A DNA stretch of 64,000 nt from Rutpela maculata (Eukaryota; Arthropoda; Insecta; Coleoptera; Cerambycidae): contig OW386292.2 of NCBI GenBank assembly GCA_936432065.2, positions 17,235,080 to 17,299,079 of the forward strand. Direction: 5' to 3'. The translations under genes and the position numbers were made by a program. Shown here one piece after another: positions 57,070 to 64,000 of the stretch (position 1 is the first letter of the stretch; each line of letters opens with the position of its first letter). The notes under the pieces are model-generated. The model had not been told where the DNA came from, did no database searches, and worked only from the letters and a program-made list of their open reading frames with translations.

Positions 57070-57305
57070 AAAGTATATTTTCGTCGTACTTTTTAAACTG
57101 AGTTTGTGGTACTTTTCGGCGGTACCAATTTCGGCGTACTTTTGAAAAATCAATCTTCAAGCCAAATTTCCACGCAGTTTTGAAAAATTAATCTGCGGGT
57201 GAAATTTTGGCGTACTTTCGATAAATCGATTTTTGAGCCAAATTTCGACGCCCTTTCAAAAATATTATTTTTCAAAGTCCAATTTGTGGTACCTTTGAAA
57301 AAGTG
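57070..57305. repeat. 38-bp minisatellite, about six degenerate units
   Basis: Units of the form AATTTCGGCGTACTTTTGAA followed by an AAATCAATCTTCAAGCCA-like half start at about 57127, 57165, 57203 and 57241, with weaker units on either side. Spacing is exactly 38 bp for the three central units. The two halves of the unit are partly complementary. Confidence 0.75.
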
Positions 57306-57639
57306 TATTATTCATAAATCTTTGTCATTATATACTTTTGCTCTCATATCCTGAACCAAAAACATTTTTCCTAAGTGAAAATTCGGTGTTTCTTCGAATT
57401 TTCACCTGGTCATTTCCAACGCCTTATAGAACCCAAAACGGTCCTTATGGACTGATCTGTGCCTCTGTAGACTGTCTTTAAATGAAATTTTTGCCTAAGT
57501 CGAATTTTGATTCTGTCTTCAACTTAGGACGATTTTGGAGAGTTCTACAACAACACCGGCGGGATGGATGTATGTCTGCGTTTTTCCAAATGTGTAACCC
57601 CCTTCCGGGGCGCAAAAACAGCCTTGATGGGACCCGAGC
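57306..57639. other. Unassigned DNA
   Basis: No feature recognised between the minisatellite and the LINE tail; open frames here (57478-57781) run into that tail. Confidence 0.35.
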
Positions 57640-58080
57640 CATCCTGCGGGATACCATACAACACCGCAAGATGAATGGTAAAGGAACTATTGAGTCAAAA
57701 ACATATCTTGCATTGGACTGGCGCGCCGGGGAGACAGTCACGCATATTCATCACCGGCGGACCATCCAAGACAAAGACTAACGAATTGCTAAAGCTGAGC
57801 AGAAAACAGCTGAGATGTGCAGTGGGAATCCTAACAGGACACTGCACACTGAACAGACACCAACATAGTGTGAAGGATAATCCAGAATGTAGGATGTTTG
57901 GTGAGGATGAAGATACTCCTCACCACATACTATGTGAATGCCCAGCCTTGGCTTTCATACTTCGGGGGACTAACCGTAACCCCAGAAGAAATAGCCAGAG
58001 CTCCCATTGACCGTATACTCTCTTTTTGGAGAGGAATGGGTTTAATGGGATAACGAGAGGATAAGCTTAAGCTTCAGTAC
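57640..58080 (+). pseudogene. LINE C-terminal domain fragment
   Basis: The frame through 57795-58010 reads ELLKLSRKQLRCAVGILTGH, then CRMFGEDEDTPHHILCECPAL. After a shift it gives PEEIARAPIDRILSFWRGMG with a nearby stop. LSRKQLRxxVGxLTGHCxLNxHxH followed by a C-x2-C-x7-H-x4-C-x-C-PAL knuckle is the C-terminal tail of a LINE (R1/Jockey-type) lineage. The second knuckle cysteine is Phe here. Upstream, WTGAPGRQSRIFITGGPSKT may represent the end of the preceding RNase H-like region. RT is not present on this strand. Confidence 0.72.
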
Positions 58081-58189
58081 AGCAGGGCTTCTGACACTGC
58101 AACCCATAAGGAAAACAAACCCTTCCGGACAGCCTTGGCTTTAGATTTGGGGTTTGTCTACTATATGTGGTGTATTTATGTTTATCTGC

Positions 58190-58330
58190 TACATCCAACT
58201 AGAAAGGCAATCGGGATAATGGACACTGGACACTGTAGGCTTAATAGACATATGAATCTAATGAGTCTCTCAGAGGATGCAATATGTAGTAGATGCTGTC
58301 AAGAGGAAGAGGAATCCTTCGCTGTGTAGT
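58190..58330 (+). pseudogene. Second LINE C-terminal tail fragment
   Basis: IMDTGHCRLNRHMNLMSLSE and ICSRCCQEEEES repeat the tail motif of 57640-58080 but are clearly a different copy, with both knuckle cysteines. The frame ends at AV-stop where H..C should follow. Confidence 0.65.
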
Positions 58331-58349
58331 CTGACACAAAAAACAAAGC

Positions 58350-59470
58350 TGGATAAAGTCAGCTCCTCTTTTTTAATCTGAGTCTGAATATTGAAGATAG
58401 TCCTGCCAGGGTTTGGTCGAAGGCAGTTCTCTTTGTAATAAGTGGAGAGTAGATCGAAGCAGTTCGTCAAGGTGTTCTCTATTGAAAGGACATTATCGTT
58501 GAATCATCTGCGTGCAGAAAAATTATGTCTGGAGTGGTTAGCTGGTCGTTAGTGCAGATGTTGGATAGTGTAGGCACCAGCACACTGCCTAGAGGGAGAC
58601 CATTCTTGTGGTTTCTCCATCTGCTATTTTTGTTACCCGAAGAACATATAAATAGGGATCAGATAGCTGTGACTAGTTTGAAATCTTCTGTGAATTTGCA
58701 TGATTTGGCCACCATTTGTTTTATGTGGTTGGCAATGTCGTAGGCTGAGAATTGATCAACGAAGTCCATTCCGGTGATATTTCGTTTCTCATAGCCTAGC
58801 TTCAATATATTGTGCGAGGTTTTTCTTGGTCTGAATTCCGCTTGTTCAAAGACCAACGAGTCGTCGATATTGGGAGTTGAGCGATTTAATAATAGCCTTT
58901 CGTAGAGTTTGCATAGACAGCAAGCTTAGAGTAATCGGAGGGAAATTTGTGGGATCATCGGGAGTTTTACGTGGTTTCAAAATGTCAATGATTTGGCTCT
59001 TCCTCCAGGTTTTAGGTTTGGTTCCTGTTGCAAAACATTTATTGAGTATTTCTAGGAGTAATTGTTTAGTGTGTTTTTGCTCGTTTCGTATTCGTCTATT
59101 TCAGCTTTATTGTGCTTCATTTCAACAATGGAGTTATGTAGTTCAGCCATTGTAAACGGTTGGCTGAACATGGAGTTCTCAGCGTCTAAATTTCTCTCGA
59201 TTTTTGCTCTCTGACCTCGATTAAATTTCTGATTCAGAATCGGTTGGTAAGCAATCTTGGTATCTCTGATAGCTCTTGTAGGGTTGGTTGTTGGTTGTTT
59301 AGGATTGTTGTTGAATTTCTTCTTCGGTGTTTTTCATGCCTGTTTGCTGGATTGTTTCAAGTCGACAAGGTGCTGTTAATTTTGTCTTTCGCTTTCAGAG
59401 ATTTGTGATGTCAGTAGGTTACTTAACATCACTGTTTCTTAAAAGAAGGAGTCCTTAGCGTAGCACTAAG
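58350..59470 (-). pseudogene. Non-LTR retrotransposon reverse transcriptase, minus strand
   Basis: Read downward from about 59170, with several frame changes: PFTMAELHNSIVEMKHNKAE, LLEILNKCFATGTKPKTWRK, ILKPRKTPDDPTNFPPITL, SLVFEQAEFRPRKTSHNILK, ITGMDFVDQFSAYDIANHI, NGLPLGSVLVPTLSNICTND and FLHADDSTI. The order matches a LINE RT, and the NGLPxGSVLxPTLxNxxTND block marks a lineage different from the one at 42.6 kb. HADD replaces YADD. Upstream (59200-59470) an N-rich segment may be the end of the endonuclease linker. The element is dead. Confidence 0.82.
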
Positions 59471-59579
59471 TGTATCTCATAAATCTTTGTTTTCACTGCT
59501 TATGCCGGGATAAATTATTCTCGACATCTTCTTGGAATGTGCCTCCTAGATGTTTGCTTGACCCAAACAACATGAAGCA

Positions 59580-60160
59580 TTACCTTTTACCCTTTTTTAC
59601 CCTTTCACTATTAAAAGTTCTAGGCAGTTCTAAGTCATCAATATGAGAATCTAAGAAGGATAGCTTCAGATTCATATTGCAACCTGGCTTACGATAGTTT
59701 TCCACCAGATTGTCGACAATTTCTCTGTAGTTATGACCTTTTTGATTCCCAAGAAAATTTTTAGTAACTTCTTTAAAACTAGGCCATGCTGATTTTTCTG
59801 TATCAGTCATTTTTGTTACAAAAATTTCATCTCTGAACATTGTACGTCCATCAAATATTCCTTCCTTTAACTTTGCATATAAAACATTTGGATATTTCTG
59901 TTCTATGTATTTGAATGTTTCTCCTTTCTTATTTAAAGTTTTCACCACAAACTGTTTCATAAGACCAAGTTTGATATGAAGTGGTGGGAGTTTTGCTTTT
60001 TATGGATCAACTAAAGGACTTGAAAGAACGATATATGAGCCAGGACCAGGAGAAGATCTACTCCACCATCCTACCTTTTTCCTATAATGATTTTCGTGAC
60101 CTGCGTTATCCCACAGATATTTAAAACAAGAAAACCTGAGGATTGCTGAGGCAGCAGTAT
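59580..60160 (-). pseudogene. Uncharacterised multicopy protein family, internal fragment
   Basis: From the top: CFKYLWDNAGHENHYRKK (family form C.LCLWDSR...HY), SSPLVDP-stop-KAKLPPLHIKLGLMKQFV, then a 126-codon frame with YIEQKYPNVLYAKLKEGIFD, KSAWPSFKEVTKNFLGNQKG and GCNMNLKLSFLDSHIDDL. This is a widespread unnamed family in insect and cnidarian genomes (LPPLHIKLGLMK.FV is the easiest signature). Its function is not known to me; high copy number suggests mobile-element cargo. It ends in unrelated KRVKKGKR-stop codons, where the family normally continues FPENLG. Confidence 0.65.
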
Positions 60161-60164
60161 TGGT

Positions 60165-60480
60165 AATATCTTTCAATCTGAAGCTCCACTTCTTAGATTC
60201 TCATATTGATGACTTTCCTGAAAACCTTGGTGATTATAGTGAAGAACAGGAAGAAAGATTCCATCAGGGCATTATGGAAATGGAGCGGCGTGATCAAGGA
60301 AGATGAGATATAAATATGATGGCAGAATTTTGTTAGACGTTAAAACGAGAAGTCAAAAAAAAGGAGTCAAACGAGCGCAAAATCCACCGCGTAGAACTTT
60401 TGATAGTTACCACAAGAAGGAATAAAATCTTTAACCCTTTGACCCTCAGACTCTCTTATTTTTTTTTATTCTCCATATGT
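60165..60480 (+). pseudogene. Same multicopy family, C-terminal fragment, opposite strand
   Basis: The plus strand reads LKLHFLDSHIDDFPENLGDY, then EEQEERFHQGIMEMERRDQG, a stop where RW is usual, and INMMAEFC-stop-TLKREVKKK. These are the C-terminal blocks of the family found on the minus strand at 59580-60160. The two fragments overlap by the LKL.FLDSHIDD block, which is therefore present twice in inverted orientation. The duplication boundary lies about 85 bp further on. Confidence 0.65.
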
Positions 60481-60845
60481 ATAAGTTAAGGAGAGTAATT
60501 GTTTCTATAAAACTGTTTACATCCTGTTATCTGTATTTTCATAAGTACCAGTAATTATAATAATCTGTATATTTTTGCATTTTTTTATTCAGGAGGTACT
60601 TTTTCATACAACTATGGCACATTGAGATAAAAATATTGACTGACATTTTTATGAACAAATTTAATTTTCCATCTATCCGGTCGTGACGCCAAAAAATGTT
60701 TTGTTTTGATTCAATAAATAACGAAAAAATACAATGTCATGAAACTGATTACACCCTGTATTTCAAAGACACCTACTTGATAGAGATCCACTGTTGAATA
60801 TTTTCATTTACACTTATCTTGTTGGATATCAATATTATGTATTTT

Positions 60846-61330
60846 ACTTCCACATCCAGTGGAAGTATAGTAACGATAAAAAAAATGCTGAAAATTTTTA
60901 TTGTTCAGATAGGCTTAGAATGTCATGAAACGTCGAGATTTTAAGTTTGAGCGAAAAAAAATGTCTGTCTGTCGGTCCGTAACTTTTTTTTGTGCGCACG
61001 ATTACTCTGGAACCGTTTAAGATATTGACTTGAAACTTGGTACATGTATGTACTTTAACCGGATCTGGAACTAGATTATATTTTCATCTTATTCCGTCAA
61101 AGGTTGGTTGGGGTAAATGGGGGTAAATAAATAAATCAAGCAGGTAAGAGTCCATAAAATTGGCATTTAGTATATACAAGAGAAGCTAGGTCTCAAAAAT
61201 TTGTTTTTGGCATTAGCCACCCCCCCCCCCCCCCTCTCCGTTATTAAAAAGGATGAAAAAAAATTGTGATTTAGTGTGTTTACTTTGTACAAGAACCAAA
61301 AACCTCAAAATATTTTTTTTGCTTCATCTA
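60846..61330 (-). mobile_element. Helentron-like element, 3' part (duplication copy 2)
   Basis: The duplicate of 53887-54368, identical except for the longer C tract. Confidence 0.72.
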
Positions 61331-62655
61331 CGAGGAATACGACAATGAAAAAGATTCTAAATTAGTATTTCTCTTTAAACGTTATAATACTTAATGTTTT
61401 ATTTTGTACTGTTTTGAAAAAAATATATTTTTATTTTTATATGTTTAAGTTAATGTTTTAAGCCCTTAAAATAAAGGCCTTTTAAAGTTTTCCTTTTACA
61501 AATAAAAATTTTTTCTAATGACGTTTGTGTTTTTTCTTTTTAACATTTAAACTTGAAAAGAAAAGTCGCTTGATTAAAATCGTGATTTTATCTTAATTTT
61601 CATTAAATGATTTAAATCAGGTCAACCCTGATAGTAAAACGGGTGTTTAAAACTGAATCATGCATAGCCAGTAAATCAAGATATTATTTTTTAAAGAAAT
61701 CTTGTATTTATTTATGAAATCCGTTACCAAAAGACTAACACGAACCCACCCTGAGTGGAAGGAAATATAAATCTCAGAATCCGCACCGAAATAATAGTGC
61801 GCTCTACAGAAAAGTAAACTCGCATATTTTGTTGAAAAACTGGATCAGCGAAAGTATATTCAAAAAGGAGAGGATAACTCTATAAAAAGCCTCCGATATA
61901 AACATATTGCGCTTTGGAGGTTAAGTCTGCTGGGAAACATCGAATTTCATTAGAATGCGAGCTTCCTGAGGAGAATTATAGCAAATCCTTTTGTCTGAAA
62001 CCGGGACCCGCTGACAATGCCGCGGCCGGCACTTTAATTGTATACAAAACCAACAAATTAGCAACACATTCACTGTTAATGAGATATCCATTTGGAGTAC
62101 GGTTCTTTAATTAATAGCCCGACAATGTTTCATAATTTCTATTTTCTTATTTGGAATGCTAATCTTGTCCCAGAACGGGGTTGGGTGCGCCTGTACGGGA
62201 TTCTAATTTAAATCCGACGTCATCACAACGTAATTCAATATTATACTCCAGACTATATATGCATGTTGTAAATTTTCATTCAGTTATTCAACGTTCAAGG
62301 GAACAATTTGTTTATATTAGTCAATGTCTTTACGTTTAATTGGCGACCTTTAATCCAAGCTTTGGCTTACTGAAAAGTAGAATAACAAAACAAATAGTCG
62401 GGGAGCATAGTGAACATTTTTTGTTTTTTCATGATGCTTGACAATAAATAAAATACTACATAGAGAAAATTTTTTATATTTCATCCATTTGTAACAAAAT
62501 TACGCTTCAAATTGTCTTAAAAGACTGATGGGAACAATGTGTGCAAATAAATAATATATTTTGGAGTAATGATCTTGTGTAGTTTGAATTTTTGAAAACA
62601 CACGCAACAAAATAATATGCAGAGCAAAAGCCAATGGCCAAAGAGTTCATTGAAG

Positions 62656-62862
62656 AACAATCTCAGCTCAGTCGGTTAAGGCGTATTGAGTGGCGAATAT
62701 GCTGACCGACTGTCTATCGCGTTCTGGGTCTCTGTGCTGACAATGTAGAAGAACGCACTACCGGGCGTCAAAATGACGCAACACCAATTTATTTCTCAGG
62801 GGGCGCCAGTCGCGTATTACCCCGTTCTTCTACCTCCCAGGCGGGTTCGAGATAAGATGCAC
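62656..62862 (+). mobile_element. tRNA-related SINE-like block (duplication copy 2)
   Basis: Duplicate of 55694-55900, with the same CTCAGTCGGTTAAGGCG A-box region and the same inverted GTAGAAGAACG pair. Confidence 0.45.
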
Positions 62863-64000
62863 TTCGATAGCCGGATAATGGACCAAGGCTGCACTACCAC
62901 AGATCGGTAATGACGCTTTCTCTGGACCTGAATTCCCTCGTTAGGGGTTTAGGCACCTCTTAATTTCCTGAATTTTTGCATAGAAAAATCCCAACCGAAG
63001 AATTTCTCTGCGGAGGGATTAATTTTTGTACGTGGAATCCACGTTTTGGTCCGTTAATAACGGACTCTGTTTCTCAAAAAAAGCATTAAAAAATCCTTAT
63101 CAAACTTCCGTAGGGCAACCAGAAGGTCAATTGTTAATGTGAATTAACTCGACACATCCGGTTTTCGATACGAAAGTTCCAGGGATTATAGACCGTTAAC
63201 AGGCCTCAAGATCAATTAAGAAACCATTGGTCCAAGAATCCGTTTATTTAACAGAAGCGGTTATACAAAATTCTCAAGATAAGAATCGTGCCTTCCCCAA
63301 TCAAGGTAATGGCTTTCAGACCATACAAACGAGAGCGCTTACGCTAACGATCGATTAGGTAGAAAAGATTCATGCATACCTTCTCAGAATCAAAATGCGA
63401 ACTTTTTTGAGAAGTCTGAGACTATTTGTAATTCGTAATTACGGCTGACTGATTTTAACTTAAAAAAGTTTTACTAAATGAATTTAGTTTCGCTAGAGAC
63501 TACTTAGCTTTAAAGTTCTTGTATCGTGGAGGTTCACGTACTCAAACACATTCATGAGGATTCATAACTACATAAGTTTAATGGCGTTCAATCAGTCCAC
63601 GATTTACTTGCTCCTATGCAGTTGTTCAATATTATCGATATGGTAGCAACCCACCTTCGAGCGACTTTTAGGCAAAATTGAATTTTTGGTTTTTTATGCA
63701 CAAGGCGTTTTCCTCTATAACTTTGTCATTTGGAAAACCTCGCTATTGGCTTTCCTACCATCACTTTGTCGGGACCACTCAACGCGCTCTACCAAATTGC
63801 GAGCCGCTGAGTTAATCCAAACTCTTTCTATGCCTTGTACATGTGCATTGATTTTTATCAATTTTTGCTTGTCGGCACTACGCCGGCTTTGTCAAAACCT
63901 TCTATTTTGCCTTTTGGATGCAGTGCATCGCTAAAATTTTATGCTCATACTTTAGAATTGGGCTTTCAATGACCGTACATCAAAGGTCAATAATGTCTTT

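Larger units (their letters stand above)
60565..64000. repeat. Large direct duplication, copy 2 (runs off the window)
   Basis: Same sequence as 53606-57038; the only difference I found is three extra C in the poly-C tract near 61221. The junction upstream (TAAT before CTGTATAT) differs from copy 1 (ACACC before CTGTATAT), so the breakpoint is at or inside CTGTATA. The repeat is unbroken to the last base. Confidence 0.92.

Noticed and set aside
54952..63934. Two pairs of identical proteins as conserved genes
   Set aside because: Identity is explained by the DNA duplication; neither frame has a known domain and conservation cannot be inferred from it.
1..64000. CRISPR arrays, prokaryotic operons or phage defence systems
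   Set aside because: No regularly spaced repeats, no operon-like frames, and all recognisable content is eukaryotic mobile DNA.

Overview
The window looks like gene-poor, A+T-rich (roughly two thirds A+T by eye) chromosomal DNA from an arthropod, most likely an insect. The evidence is the mixture of mobile elements: DINE-1/HINE-like Helentron derivatives with a GTCY microsatellite, mariner-type elements with TA duplications, hAT-type miniature elements, several non-LTR retrotransposon pseudogenes, a Crypton-type tyrosine recombinase pseudogene, and a short interstitial TTAGG array. A beetle is possible, but the sequence does not settle the order. I found no intact host gene, true tRNA or rRNA, and no CRISPR or prokaryotic feature. 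Almost everything recognisable is mobile-element sequence, mostly broken. The protein-family names come from motif recognition, not database searches.

Layout. 1-4 kb: an edge fragment of a large inverted-repeat family, then unassigned DNA and a 204-bp hAT-like element (4056-4259). 6-12 kb: a Helentron-like fragment, reverse-transcriptase (RT) fragments on both strands, and a truncated copy of a TIR element rich in ATAAAACC motifs (11069-12018). 14-18.5 kb: a fragment of an uncharacterised multicopy protein family, a tRNA-related SINE-like block, and a nested palindrome (15372-18437 around 16155-17766). 20-25.6 kb: an RT pseudogene, then a Helentron-like element (21344-23907) interrupted exactly at a TA by an 1883-bp palindromic mariner derivative (22001-23883) carrying two separated transposase pieces, a second fragment of the multicopy family, and a 306-bp hairpin. 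26.5-36 kb: a TA-flanked mariner-like element, a 0.95-kb inverted-repeat element, two more copies of the large inverted-repeat family, an RT fragment, and a 640-bp hAT-like element packed with hairpins. 37.8-41.8 kb: two Helentron-like copies head to head, flanked by inverted copies of a Crypton 3' region; the right one carries the whole recombinase pseudogene. 42-50 kb: a long non-LTR pseudogene interrupted by the (ATT)n-tailed 3' end of another LINE, a tandem-repeat and palindrome complex, the fuller copy of the ATAAAACC element with its TTAGG array, and a THAP zinc-finger remnant cut off by a Helentron-like element. 50.8-64 kb: a TIR element, a Helentron-like cluster, and a long direct duplication (53606-57038 against 60565-64000) that appears identical except for one poly-C tract; between its copies are a 38-bp minisatellite, LINE fragments on both strands, and an inverted pair of fragments of a second multicopy family.

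How the parts work together: they do not form a pathway. The window records nested insertion, inversion and duplication of mobile elements. I did not find a convincing new functional system. The observations most worth following are the base-precise nested mariner insertion, the repeated palindromic architectures, the ATAAAACC element with its telomere-like array, the near-complete Crypton, and the apparently perfect 7-kb-period duplication, which may be an assembly artefact.
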